Assembly (NCBI GenBank): GCA_016871575.1
Contig: VHCW01000001.1
Coordinates: 1-35,730, forward strand
Length of the DNA: 35,730 nt
Direction: 5' to 3'
DNA from: Verrucomicrobiota bacterium
GTDB lineage: Bacteria; Verrucomicrobiota; Verrucomicrobiia; Palsa-1439
In this document: piece by piece, positions 16,989 to 25,131 of the stretch
How positions within the stretch are numbered: the stretch's first letter is position 1
Layout: each line of letters opens with the position of its first letter
Notes under the pieces: generated by a model
Databases searched by the model: none
What the model was told of the DNA's origin: nothing
Seen by the model: only the letters and a program-made list of their open reading frames with translations
Program-made: the position numbers and the translations under genes

Positions 16989-17036
16989 GAAAGTCATTCT
17001 ATTTTGAAACATATGTTACAAACGAAAGTGACTTTC
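16989..17036. promoter_or_regulatory. Second large palindrome downstream of PaaX-like gene (copy B)
   Basis: It begins three bases after the PaaX-like stop codon and lies between two convergent genes. The left half, 16990-17020, is identical over 31 bp to copy A at 16118-16148. The right half differs from copy A but still completes a palindrome: GAAAGTCA at 16989-16996 pairs with TGACTTTC at 17029-17036, and the 16-bp core is the same. Bases 17023-17037 (cgaaagtgactttcg) can fold into a short hairpin by themselves, but no T-run follows. A site here is not upstream of any gene start, so looping with copy A, transcription blocking or a recombination footprint are the options. Confidence 0.7.
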
Positions 17037-17065
17037 GCAGGTACACCCAAGAGCAATCGAAAGGA

Positions 17066-17977
17066 TTACTGAATTCGTCGCGCCCGTTGCCGGCGAGCGG
17101 GCGGCGGGGGTTCGAGGGGGTCGAGTTTCATCTGTTTCAGTTCCGCTGCGACGCGCTCTGCCGCAACCTCACAATACTTCTTGGAGAGATCCGTGTGGAC
17201 GAAGTGACGGCCGGTTTGGGCGGCGACAGCGGCCACGGTGCCGGTGCCGCCGAACGGGTCGAGGACGGTGTTGCCTTTGTAGCTGTAAAATTTGATGAGA
17301 CGGTAGATCAGTTCTTCCGGAAACGGCGCGGGATGGCCTTCCTTGGCTTTCGGCGCGCCTTTGCCGCGCCGGGGCGGATAGAGGCTTTTCAGGAACGGTT
17401 GCCGCCCCATTGTTTCCGGGTGGATGTGCCAGAAACCGTCGGAGAACTTGATGAACTCTTTGCTGGTGATGTCGGCGTCGGCTTTGTTGCCGGGCAAGCT
17501 CCACGAGTCTTTGGAGAAGATGAGAACGTATTCCCAACTCGGAATGATGTGCGGGTTGCTGGGACGACGGAACGAACCCCACGCGGTGCGGCGACGCATC
17601 GTTTGTTTGTACCAGAGAATCTCGGTGCGCATGATGAGGCCCAGCCCGCGCAGTTGAGCGGCCATGTCGTAGTGGATCGGCTTGAAATCTTTGATGCTCG
17701 TCGGTGTGACGTTGAGCGCGAATCGTCCGCCGGGGACGAGGACGCGCTTCAGTTCCTTCCAGAACGGCATCAGCCACGCGAGATAGTCTTCGTATGGCAT
17801 CTTGTCGTGGTGGGCGTCGTAGTCGAGACCGACGTTGTACGGCGGGGAGGTGATGGCGAGATGCACACACTCATCGGGCATCGCTTGCAGGATCGCTTTC
17901 GCGTCGCCGCAAATGATTCGGTCCGTCCACCAATCGCCTTCGGTGGACAATGGAGGAAACGTGAGAACAGATTTCAT
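17066..17977 (-). CDS. Solitary beta-class DNA methyltransferase (N6-adenine or N4-cytosine)
   Basis: 303 residues from the ATG at 17977; the frame stays open to 19405 but that part is antisense to the oxidoreductase gene and was dropped. Motif IV TSPPYNVGLDYD is at residues 43-54 and motif I DPFGGTGT at 240-247. The order IV before I, with the variable region in between, defines the beta class. The SPPY catalytic tetrapeptide fits N4-cytosine methylation but is also seen in some adenine enzymes. Supporting segments are RVLVPGGRFALNV, SWEYVLIFSKDSW and HPAPFPEELIYRLIKFYS. No restriction endonuclease gene is adjacent: one neighbour is the PaaX-like gene (convergent) and the other a sugar oxidoreductase (divergent, 117 bp). 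It is probably an orphan methylase affecting gene regulation or protecting against restriction. Confidence 0.9.
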   Translation of the reverse strand: MKSVLTFPPLSTEGDWWTDRIICGDAKAILQAMPDECVHLAITSPPYNVGLDYDAHHDKMPYEDYLAWLMPFWKELKRVLVPGGRFALNVTPTSIKDFKPIHYDMAAQLRGLGLIMRTEILWYKQTMRRRTAWGSFRRPSNPHIIPSWEYVLIFSKDSWSLPGNKADADITSKEFIKFSDGFWHIHPETMGRQPFLKSLYPPRRGKGAPKAKEGHPAPFPEELIYRLIKFYSYKGNTVLDPFGGTGTVAAVAAQTGRHFVHTDLSKKYCEVAAERVAAELKQMKLDPLEPPPPARRQRARRIQ

Positions 17978-18025
17978 TGTCGGTTTAGTTAGCAGAGCCG
18001 GCGCGGTTTGCCGACAAAAATCAGC

Positions 18026-18054
18026 TTGTGCGAACAAAAACCGCCGGGTATCGT
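18026..18054 (+). promoter_or_regulatory. Candidate sigma-70-like promoter for the oxidoreductase operon
   Basis: TTGTGC (18026-18031) and TATCGT (18049-18054) are separated by 17 bp, about 40 bp upstream of the operon start. Both hexamers depart from consensus, so this is only a candidate. The position fits the 117-bp divergent gap. Confidence 0.25.
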
Positions 18055-18094
18055 CCAAGCAGCATTGCCACAAAACCAAAGGAGTCATATCACC

Positions 18095-19435
18095 ATGATC
18101 GCTCACCGTCGTGTCAGTCGTCGCAACTTCCTGAAAGCGGGCGTCGGAACAGGCGCAGGTCTGCTCATTCTTCCCTTCGGCCTTGCCCGTGGCGCCGCGT
18201 CGCCCAACAACAAACTCAACATCGCCATGATCGGCGCCGCCGGCCGCGCCAACTCCAACCTCAAGGGCGTCGCCACCGAAAACATCGTCGCGCTCTGCGA
18301 CGTGGACGAGCAGAAACTCGCCGCCGCCGCGAAAAAGTTTCCGGATGCGAAGACCTACGTGGACTGGCGGAAATGCCTCGACCAAAAAGACCCCAAGATT
18401 GATGCCGTTGTCTGTTCGACCACTGATCACACGCACGCGTTCATCAACATCTGGGCAATGAACCGCGGCATGCACGTCTATTGCGAAAAACCGCTCGCCA
18501 ACTCTGTCCAGGAAGCCCGGCTCGTTCGCGAGACCTACCTGAAGAACAAAGGCAAGCTTGCCACGCAGATGGGCACGCAGATGCACGCGACTGACAATTT
18601 TCGCCGGGTGGTCGAGTTGGTCCGCAGTGGCGCCATCGGCACGCCGCAGGATGTCCGTGTCTGGTGCAGCCGCACGCCGAAGGGCGGCAGCTATCTTCCC
18701 GATGAAGGCCCGGCACCGGAGTATCTGCACTGGGATTTGTGGTGCGGCCCGATGCCGTCGCACGCCTACAACAAGGAGTATGTCACCGGCGGCTGTCTTG
18801 CTTGGAATCGGTTCTGGGATTTCGGCAGCGGCCAGATCGGCGACATGGGCAGCCACATGATGGACCTTGCCTACTGGGCGTACGATCTCCGTTTCCCGAC
18901 CACCTGCAAAGCTGAAGGCACACCGGTCAACACCGACACCTGTCCCGAATGGCTCACCGCCGAGTGGGATCATCCCGCCAACAACTGGCGCGGCCCCGTC
19001 AAGGTGTATTGGTACGATGCCGGCAAGAAACCCGGCATGCCCTCGAAAATCTTCAACCGCGAAGAACTTTTCAAGGGACTTCTCTTCAAAGGGGACAAGG
19101 GATTCCTCCTCGCCGACTACAACTATCGGCTGGTCATGCCCACCACCGGCGACATGACGCACTACAAGTCGCCGAAGCCGCAAGACCTCATTCCGCCGTC
19201 GCCGGGCCATCACGAAGAATGGATTGCCGGCTGCAAGACTGGCAGCCCGACGCTCTGCAACTTCGACTACTCCGGCGCGATGATCGAGCACAACCTTCTC
19301 AGCCTCGTCGCCTACCGCGTCGGCAAGAAACTCGAATGGGACGCCGCCAAGCTCAAGGCCACCAACTGTCCCGAAGCCGACCAATACATCAGCAAAGACA
19401 ACCAATACCGCCCCGGATGGAAACTCAACGGATGA
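18095..19435 (+). CDS. Tat-exported Gfo/Idh/MocA-family oxidoreductase
   Basis: 446 residues from the ATG at 18095, supported by AAAGGAG ten bases upstream (18078-18084). The leader VSRRNFLKAGVGTGAGLLIL is a twin-arginine signal. Rossmann motif IAMIGAAGRAN starts at residue 43, ALCDVD at 66 and the family signature EKP at 131-133. The C-terminal domain has GSGQIGDMGSHMMDLAYWA, as in the large Tat-exported subgroup found in Verrucomicrobiota, Planctomycetota and Bacteroidota. These enzymes are likely to oxidise or reduce sugars or cyclitols in the periplasm with a bound nicotinamide cofactor loaded before Tat export. It is first in the operon, and its stop overlaps the next start by ATGA. Confidence 0.92.
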   Translation: MIAHRRVSRRNFLKAGVGTGAGLLILPFGLARGAASPNNKLNIAMIGAAGRANSNLKGVATENIVALCDVDEQKLAAAAKKFPDAKTYVDWRKCLDQKDPKIDAVVCSTTDHTHAFINIWAMNRGMHVYCEKPLANSVQEARLVRETYLKNKGKLATQMGTQMHATDNFRRVVELVRSGAIGTPQDVRVWCSRTPKGGSYLPDEGPAPEYLHWDLWCGPMPSHAYNKEYVTGGCLAWNRFWDFGSGQIGDMGSHMMDLAYWAYDLRFPTTCKAEGTPVNTDTCPEWLTAEWDHPANNWRGPVKVYWYDAGKKPGMPSKIFNREELFKGLLFKGDKGFLLADYNYRLVMPTTGDMTHYKSPKPQDLIPPSPGHHEEWIAGCKTGSPTLCNFDYSGAMIEHNLLSLVAYRVGKKLEWDAAKLKATNCPEADQYISKDNQYRPGWKLNG

Positions 19436-20376
19436 ACACGATCACACGCCGCCAATTCATCGCCGCCAGCGCCGCCCTCGCGCTCACCGCGCGCACCGCC
19501 GTCAGTGCCGGCAAACCCAAAACCAAACTTCGGAAGGCGCTCATCCGCGGTCTGCCCGACGAGAAGACGCTTGCGCCGCTCAAGGAAGCCGGCTTCGACG
19601 GCATCGAGTGCAACACGTGGAACGTCGAACCCGAAAAGGCACAGGCGGCCCGCAAAGTCGCCGACAGCCTCAAGATGCGCATCCACAGCGTCCTGCGCGG
19701 ATGGACACGGTTCAACGACACGAAATTTGTCGCCGAGGACATCGCCACCGTCGAGACCGCGCTTCGTACCGCGCAGATTTACGGCGCCGACGCGCTGCTG
19801 GTCGTCCCGTGCAAAATCGGCGGCATGCCGATGCCGAAGCCGCGCGAGTTCAAGATCGAGTTTGACGAAAAGACCAACCGCATCAAGAGCGTCGGCCCCG
19901 GCGACTACGCCGACTACATCAAGGCGCACAACGAAGCAATTGACGCCTCGCGCGCCGCGTTCGAGAAGCTGATTCCCGCCGCCGAGAAACACCGCGTCGT
20001 CATCGCCCACGAGAACGTCTGGAACAACCTCTGGGTTCAGCCCGCGATCTTCGCGAACTTCGTCCGCAGCTTCAAGAGCCGCTGGATTCAGGCCTACTAC
20101 GACATCGGCAACCACGTCAAATACGCGCCGTCCGAGCAATGGATTGCCGCGCTCGGCCCGCTCATCGCCAAGTGTCACGTCAAGGACTTCAAGCTCAACG
20201 ACGACCCCGGCGGCAACGGCACCTGGGCTGACCCGCTCGAAGGCAGTGTCAACTGGCCCGCCGTCCGTGCCGGACTGGCCAAAGCCGGCTACACCGACTG
20301 GCTCACGATCGAAGGCAGCGGCAAACTCCCGCTCGCCGACCTCAACCAACGCCTCGACAAAATCAACGCATTATAA
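19432..20376 (+). CDS. Tat-exported sugar phosphate isomerase/epimerase-fold protein
   Basis: 314 residues starting at the ATG inside an ATGA overlap with the oxidoreductase stop. The leader MNTITRRQFIAASAALALTA is a twin-arginine signal. Barrel landmarks: GFDGIECNTWN near residue 60, ALLVVPCKIGG, VIAHENVWNN (conserved Glu), AYYDIGNHVKYA (Asp and His metal ligands), KCHVKDFK and a final WLTIEGSG. It probably acts on the product of the oxidoreductase; partners in comparable loci isomerise or cleave keto-sugars. The stop TAA overlaps the next start by one base. This is the third exported member of the fold in the window (compare 807-1661 and 1654-2514) and the second pairing with a Gfo/Idh gene. 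Confidence 0.88.
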   Translation: MNTITRRQFIAASAALALTARTAVSAGKPKTKLRKALIRGLPDEKTLAPLKEAGFDGIECNTWNVEPEKAQAARKVADSLKMRIHSVLRGWTRFNDTKFVAEDIATVETALRTAQIYGADALLVVPCKIGGMPMPKPREFKIEFDEKTNRIKSVGPGDYADYIKAHNEAIDASRAAFEKLIPAAEKHRVVIAHENVWNNLWVQPAIFANFVRSFKSRWIQAYYDIGNHVKYAPSEQWIAALGPLIAKCHVKDFKLNDDPGGNGTWADPLEGSVNWPAVRAGLAKAGYTDWLTIEGSGKLPLADLNQRLDKINAL

Positions 20377-23300
20377 TGAAAACAACAATCGGGTACGCTT
20401 CTGCATGCCTAGTCCTCTGTTTGGCTGTCGGCGCCTTCGCCAAGGAAGCCATCGAACCGGCGGGAAAAATTCCCGTCCTCAAACAAGTGGACGTCGTCGT
20501 GGTCGGCGGCGCGTCGGGCGGCGTCGAGGCCGCGCTGGCCGCGGCGAAAAACGGCGCGAGTGTGTTCCTCGTCGCGCCGCGACCGTATCTCGGCGAGGAC
20601 ATTTGTGCGACCTACCGGCTCTGGCTTGAGCCGGGCGAGACGCCGACCACCGATCTTGCCAGGGAAGTCTTCAAACCCATGCCTGTTGTCCGACCGGTCG
20701 GACCGGGGCTGCCGTTCCAGTATGCCGCCAATGTGGCCGCTGCCGCCCGTCACAAGGACACCACGCCGCCCAGCCTGCTCACCGACGGCAAATGGCAAAA
20801 CGTCGGCCGCCAAAGCGTCGAGTACAGCGACGACGTGACGTTCACGCTCGACCTCGGCAAGGAACAGAAAATCGCCAGGGTCATCGTCCTCGCCTTTCAG
20901 CGCCCGGCCGATTTTGAAGTCGCCAAAGTCACCGTCACCGACGGCAAACAAACCGCTGTCGTGGCCAACCAGCAGACGGGAATGCCGCAAGGCGACAGCG
21001 TGGTGCACCTTTCCGCGCCGCTCCAGACAAGGGCCCGGCGATTGACGGTCACCGTCCACAAGACGCCCGAAAGTCAACGCATCCTCCTCGGCGAAATCGT
21101 CGTCGAAAGCGACGCGCCGGCCGCAACCACAGAGAAAACCGCGGAGCCGCCCCGCCTCGTGACGCCGATGCAGGTCAAGCGCACGCTGGAACAAACCTTG
21201 ATCAAGGCCAACGTCACGTTCCTCTACACCAGCTATCTCGCCGGGCTGTTGCGCGACGCCGACGGCAAACCCGCCGGCGTTGTCGTCGCCAACCGCTCCG
21301 GCCAACAGGCCATTCCGGCGAAAGTCATCATTGACGCCACCGACCGTGGCGCCGTGGCCCGCCTCGCCGGCGCGAAATTCCGTGACTACCCGTCGGTGAC
21401 GCAGAAGTTCCGCCGCATCGTCGTCGGCGGTCCCGCCGGCAAGGACATTGTGCCGCGCGCCCAACCGCTGACCGTCACCGACCGCAAAGGCAACGAATAC
21501 CCGATCCACGAATACGAACTCGCGCTCACGATGCGCGACGGCAGTTTCGGCGCGTTCGCCGATGCCGACCAAGTCGCCCGCGACCTGACGTGGACGAAGG
21601 AAGCCGTGGACGGTTCCGAAACGCTTTTCCAGGTTCCGCCCGATTCGTTCCGCGCCAAACAATCCTTCACCGGCGCGTGGCCCGGCGCCGACAGGCTTCC
21701 GCTGGACTGTCTGCAACCAGCCGATGCCGAGCGCATCTTCGTCCTCAACGGTTGCGCCGACGTGCCGCGCGAAGCCGCTGCCGCGCTCACGCGCCCCGTC
21801 AACACGATGGCCGTCGGCGCCCGCGTCGGCGAGGCCGCCGCGGTGCTCGCGAAACAAACGGCGAAACTTTCCGGCGTCAAGGTCGCCGGAGCCAAACCGA
21901 AACAACCCGTCGCCGGCAAAACGCGCGACGCAAGCGATCACGGCAACTACCGGGCAAAGGCCGGCGATGTCCCTGCCGAAGTGCGCGGGCTGCCCGTGCT
22001 TGGCGAGTATGACGTGGTGGTGGTCGGCGGCGGCACCGGCGGCGCGCCCGCCGGCATCGGCGCCGGACGGCACGGGGCGCGGACGTTGTTGCTCGAATAC
22101 CTGCACGGCCTCGGCGGCATCGGCACGACCGGTTACATCTCGTCGTACTACCACGGCAACCGGGTCGGGTTCACGCGCGAGATTGACAGGGGCGTCATCG
22201 AACTGGGCGGCCCGATCAACACGGACCGCACGTGGGACCCCGAACACAAGAGCGAATGGTATCGCCGCGAACTGCGCAAAGCCGGCGTGGACGTCTGGTA
22301 CGGCACGTTCGGCGCGGGCGCGTTCGTCGAGAACGGGCGCGTCAAGGGCGTCGTCGTGCTCACGCCGCACGGTCGCGGCGTCGTGCTCGCGAAGACCGTC
22401 GTGGACGCCACGGGCAACGCCGACATTGCTGCCAGCGCCGGCGCGGAATGCCGTTACACCGGCGCGGGCGACATGGCGGTCCAGGGCACCGGCCTGCCCC
22501 CGCGCGAACTGGCGCAGCGGTACACCAACACCGATTACACGTTTGTGGATGACACCGACGTGTTCGACATCTGGCGCGCGCTCGTGACGGCCCGCGAGAA
22601 ATTCCAGAAAGCCTACGACCTCGGCCAGCTCGTGGACAGCCGCGAACGCCGGCAGATTGTCGGCGACGCTTTTCTTTCGCCGATGGACATGATGCTGGGG
22701 CGGACGCATCCGGACACCGTGGTGATTGCCCGGAGTAATTTCGATTCGCACGGCTACATCGTCCACGAGATGTTCCTGCTGCGACCGCCGGACAAGGCGA
22801 GCATTGACGTGCGGGTGCCGTGGCGTTGTCTGTTGCCGAAGGGGATTGACGGCGTGATTGTGACGGGGCTGGGTGTGAGCGCCCATCGCGACGCGATTCC
22901 CGTGATCCGGATGCAGCCCGACATCCAGAACCAGGGCTACGCCGCCGGCGTGGCCGCGGCGATGATCTCGACGAAAGGCATCAAGACGCGCGAGTTGGAC
23001 ATCAAGGCGCTCCAGCGTCATCTCGTGAAAGTGGAGATTTTGCCGGAGAGCGTGCTCACCGAGACGGACAACTTCCCGTTGCCGAGGGAGAAAGTGGCGG
23101 AGGCGGTCAAAGCGGTCACGACGGATTTCAAGGGACTGGAAGTGGTGCTGGCGCACTTTGGGATGGCGCGACCGATGTTGCGTGCCGAATACGCAAAAGC
23201 CAGTGACGAGAAAACCCGCGTCACGTACGCGCACGTCCTCGGCATGATGGGCGACGCAACCGGCGCGGAGACATTGGCGAAAGCCGTTGCGGAAACGAAA

Positions 23301-23774
23301 GAGTGGGACAAGGGCTGGAACTACAGAGGGATGGGACAATTCGGCATGTGCGTCAGTCCGCTCGACAGCCAGATCATCGCGCTGGGACGGACGAAGGACA
23401 AACGCGCTCTCGCGCCGATCCTTGAGAAGGCAAACCAACTGACAGTGACGAATGAGTTCTCGCATTTTCGCGCCGTGTCGCTGGCGTTGGAGGCGCTGGG
23501 CGACAAGCGCGCCGCGAAACCGCTGGCCGCGTTGCTCCAGAAGGAAGGCATCGCCGGGCACGCGCAGACCAACATCGCCGTTGCGCTCGAACGAGTCATG
23601 CCGAGCGGCACCGACAACACGCGGCGGAACGAGCAATTGATCGAGTTATACGTCGCGCGGGCGTTGTATCGCTGTGGCGACAGCGGCGGCCTCGGTGAGA
23701 AGACGCTTCGTCAGTATGCGCAAGACCTGCACGGCCACTACGCCCGCCACGCGCGAGCCGTCTTGAACCAATAA
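20376..23774 (+). CDS. Exported tandem FAD-dependent oxidoreductase with discoidin-like insert and HEAT-like tail
   Basis: 1132 residues. The signal peptide is MKTTIGYASACLVLCLAVGAFA. The first FAD-binding motif, VVVVGGASGGVEAALAAAKNGA (about 38-59), lacks the middle Gly of GxGxxG. The second, VVVVGGGTGGAPAGIGAGRHGA, near 547-568, is canonical. Between them, residues about 130-250 look like a galactose-binding/discoidin-type beta domain (FTLDLGKEQKIARVIVLAF). Each half ends with the family pattern around FVLNGCADVPREAAAALTRPVN and VIVTGLGVSAHRDAIPVIRMQPDIQNQGYAAGVAA. Residues about 950-1100 contain HEAT-like helical repeats. It follows the isomerase gene in a TAATG overlap and is the last gene of the operon. 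The substrate is unknown, but linkage points to sugar oxidation. Possibly one half is structural. The gene is convergent with phoB, with a 9-bp gap. Confidence 0.87.
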   Translation: MKTTIGYASACLVLCLAVGAFAKEAIEPAGKIPVLKQVDVVVVGGASGGVEAALAAAKNGASVFLVAPRPYLGEDICATYRLWLEPGETPTTDLAREVFKPMPVVRPVGPGLPFQYAANVAAAARHKDTTPPSLLTDGKWQNVGRQSVEYSDDVTFTLDLGKEQKIARVIVLAFQRPADFEVAKVTVTDGKQTAVVANQQTGMPQGDSVVHLSAPLQTRARRLTVTVHKTPESQRILLGEIVVESDAPAATTEKTAEPPRLVTPMQVKRTLEQTLIKANVTFLYTSYLAGLLRDADGKPAGVVVANRSGQQAIPAKVIIDATDRGAVARLAGAKFRDYPSVTQKFRRIVVGGPAGKDIVPRAQPLTVTDRKGNEYPIHEYELALTMRDGSFGAFADADQVARDLTWTKEAVDGSETLFQVPPDSFRAKQSFTGAWPGADRLPLDCLQPADAERIFVLNGCADVPREAAAALTRPVNTMAVGARVGEAAAVLAKQTAKLSGVKVAGAKPKQPVAGKTRDASDHGNYRAKAGDVPAEVRGLPVLGEYDVVVVGGGTGGAPAGIGAGRHGARTLLLEYLHGLGGIGTTGYISSYYHGNRVGFTREIDRGVIELGGPINTDRTWDPEHKSEWYRRELRKAGVDVWYGTFGAGAFVENGRVKGVVVLTPHGRGVVLAKTVVDATGNADIAASAGAECRYTGAGDMAVQGTGLPPRELAQRYTNTDYTFVDDTDVFDIWRALVTAREKFQKAYDLGQLVDSRERRQIVGDAFLSPMDMMLGRTHPDTVVIARSNFDSHGYIVHEMFLLRPPDKASIDVRVPWRCLLPKGIDGVIVTGLGVSAHRDAIPVIRMQPDIQNQGYAAGVAAAMISTKGIKTRELDIKALQRHLVKVEILPESVLTETDNFPLPREKVAEAVKAVTTDFKGLEVVLAHFGMARPMLRAEYAKASDEKTRVTYAHVLGMMGDATGAETLAKAVAETKEWDKGWNYRGMGQFGMCVSPLDSQIIALGRTKDKRALAPILEKANQLTVTNEFSHFRAVSLALEALGDKRAAKPLAALLQKEGIAGHAQTNIAVALERVMPSGTDNTRRNEQLIELYVARALYRCGDSGGLGEKTLRQYAQDLHGHYARHARAVLNQ

Positions 23775-23783
23775 GCGGCCAAC

Positions 23784-24464
23784 TCATTCGGCAAAACGAT
23801 AACCCACGCCACGGACGGTCTCGATCTTGTCGGCGAACTTGCCGAGTTTTTCCCGGAGCCGGCGAACGTGCGTGTCCACGGTGCGCGTGTCCACGTCGCC
23901 TTCATAGCCCCAGACATCGGCCAGGAGACGGTCGCGGGTCTGGACGCGCCCGCGCCGTTCGAGCAGCGTCGCCAACAGCGTGAACTCGGTGGCGGTAAGC
24001 TCCAACACCTTGCCTTTGCAGGCGGCCTCGTGCCTGGCAAGGTCCACAACCAAATCGCCGCTGGCCAGCAATTCACCGGTCTTGACGCCGCCCTTGGCGC
24101 GTTCCAGCAGTTTTTTCACGCGCAACACCAGCTCGCGCGGACTGAACGGCTTGGTGACGTAGTCGTCCGCGCCGAGTTCGAGTCCGAGGACGCGGTCCAC
24201 TTCGTCCGCCTTCGCTGTGAGCATGACAATCGGAATGTGAGCGGTCTTGGAGTCGGCCTTGAGGCGCTTGCAGACTTCCGTTCCTTCAAGTTGCGGCAAC
24301 ATCAGGTCGAGCACCAGCAGCGCCGGCAACAGGTCGCGCGCTTTCGTGAGGCCGGTGACGCCGTCGCGGGCGGCGACGATGTGATAGCCGGCCTTTTTGA
24401 GATGGTACGCGACCAGGTCGAGAACGTCTGGTTCGTCTTCCACAATCAGGATGGTAGCTGGCAT
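23784..24464 (-). CDS. phoB: PhoB-type phosphate response regulator (OmpR family)
   Basis: 226 residues. The receiver domain has the acidic pocket EDE at 9-11, phospho-acceptor Asp53 (LVLDLMLP), the conserved Thr in VMLTAKAD and Lys in VTKPFSPREL. The C-terminal winged helix has LELTATEFTLLATLLERRGRV, the recognition helix region TRTVDTHVRRLREKLG and VRGVGYRFAE. It is the fourth gene of the leftward pstA-pstB-phoU-phoB set, 9 bp after phoU, so PhoB is a sound name by context. A phoR histidine kinase is not next to it; the strand beyond is occupied by the convergent FAD oxidoreductase gene. It likely binds the three half-sites upstream of pstA. Confidence 0.9.
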   Translation of the reverse strand: MPATILIVEDEPDVLDLVAYHLKKAGYHIVAARDGVTGLTKARDLLPALLVLDLMLPQLEGTEVCKRLKADSKTAHIPIVMLTAKADEVDRVLGLELGADDYVTKPFSPRELVLRVKKLLERAKGGVKTGELLASGDLVVDLARHEAACKGKVLELTATEFTLLATLLERRGRVQTRDRLLADVWGYEGDVDTRTVDTHVRRLREKLGKFADKIETVRGVGYRFAE

Positions 24465-24473
24465 GGCGTGATT

Positions 24474-25130
24474 CTACTCGTTTTGGTGTCGAATGTCGCG
24501 CGCTTCGTACAGGTACACGATTCCCTCGGCAAGGTTCGTCGCGTGGTCGCCGATCCGCTCCAGTTTGCGGGCAACGGTCATCAAGTTCAACGCGCGGCTG
24601 ATCGTCTGCGGGTCTTCGATCATGAAACTCGTCAGTTCACGCCGGACCTGTTCATTGAGCTGGTCCACGGCGTTATCATGGGCAATGACCTCGCGGGCCA
24701 GTTCCGGCTTGGCATACACAAAAGCATCCAGCACGTCGTGCGTCATCTTCTGGACCAGGGCCGCCATTTGCGGGATGTCCACCAACGGTTTCAACGGCGG
24801 CTCTTGTGTCAATTCGCAGGCGCGGTGGGCGATGCTGACGGCCTGGTCGCCGATGCGTTCGAGTTCCGTGGCGATTTTCATCGCGACGATGATGAAGCGC
24901 AGGTCGCTGGCCTTCGGCTGGCGCAAGGCGATCAACTCGATGCCGACACGATCCACGTCCATCTCCATGCGGTCCAATTGCGCGTCTTCCGTGTCAACCT
25001 TGCGGGCCAGTTCCTCATTGCGCTCCACCAGCGCCTTGAGCGCGTCGGCGACGCTCTGCTCCGCCACGGCGGCCATCCGCAGCAGCATCTCCTTCAGTTG
25101 GCCTAATTCCTGGTCAAAATGCAGTTCCAT
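24474..25130 (-). CDS. phoU: Phosphate-specific transport accessory protein PhoU
   Basis: 218 residues from the ATG at 25130, which sits one base after the pstB stop and has GGAGG ten bases upstream (inside the end of pstB). A TTG at 25139 is also in frame but too close to that GGAGG. The protein is two copies of the PhoU three-helix bundle: LGQLKEMLLRMAAVAEQSV and DRVGIELIALRQPKASDLRFIIVAMKI in the first, and the equivalent TISRALNLMTVARKLERIGDHATNLAE in the second, with the metal-binding acidic E-x-x-x-D patches ELERIGDQA and KLERIGDHA. PhoU links the Pst transporter to PhoR and dampens the Pho response when phosphate is plentiful. Confidence 0.93.
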   Translation of the reverse strand: MELHFDQELGQLKEMLLRMAAVAEQSVADALKALVERNEELARKVDTEDAQLDRMEMDVDRVGIELIALRQPKASDLRFIIVAMKIATELERIGDQAVSIAHRACELTQEPPLKPLVDIPQMAALVQKMTHDVLDAFVYAKPELAREVIAHDNAVDQLNEQVRRELTSFMIEDPQTISRALNLMTVARKLERIGDHATNLAEGIVYLYEARDIRHQNE

Positions 25131-25131
25131 C

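Noticed and set aside
16118-17020. CRISPR-like repeat pair beside a protein with a Cas2-like domain
   Set aside because: Only two copies 872 bp apart with a gene between them, no spacers and no other cas gene. The PaaX winged helix and C-terminal domain explain the protein.
17978-19405. N-terminal extension of the DNA methyltransferase frame
   Set aside because: Antisense to the Tat-exported oxidoreductase gene; motif IV lies in normal position when the start is 17977.
20409-23636. Very long open frame on the minus strand, antisense to the FAD oxidoreductase gene
   Set aside because: Arg/His-rich translation with no recognisable domain. The plus strand encodes a full, domain-rich protein with overlaps to its neighbours; high GC keeps the opposite frame open.
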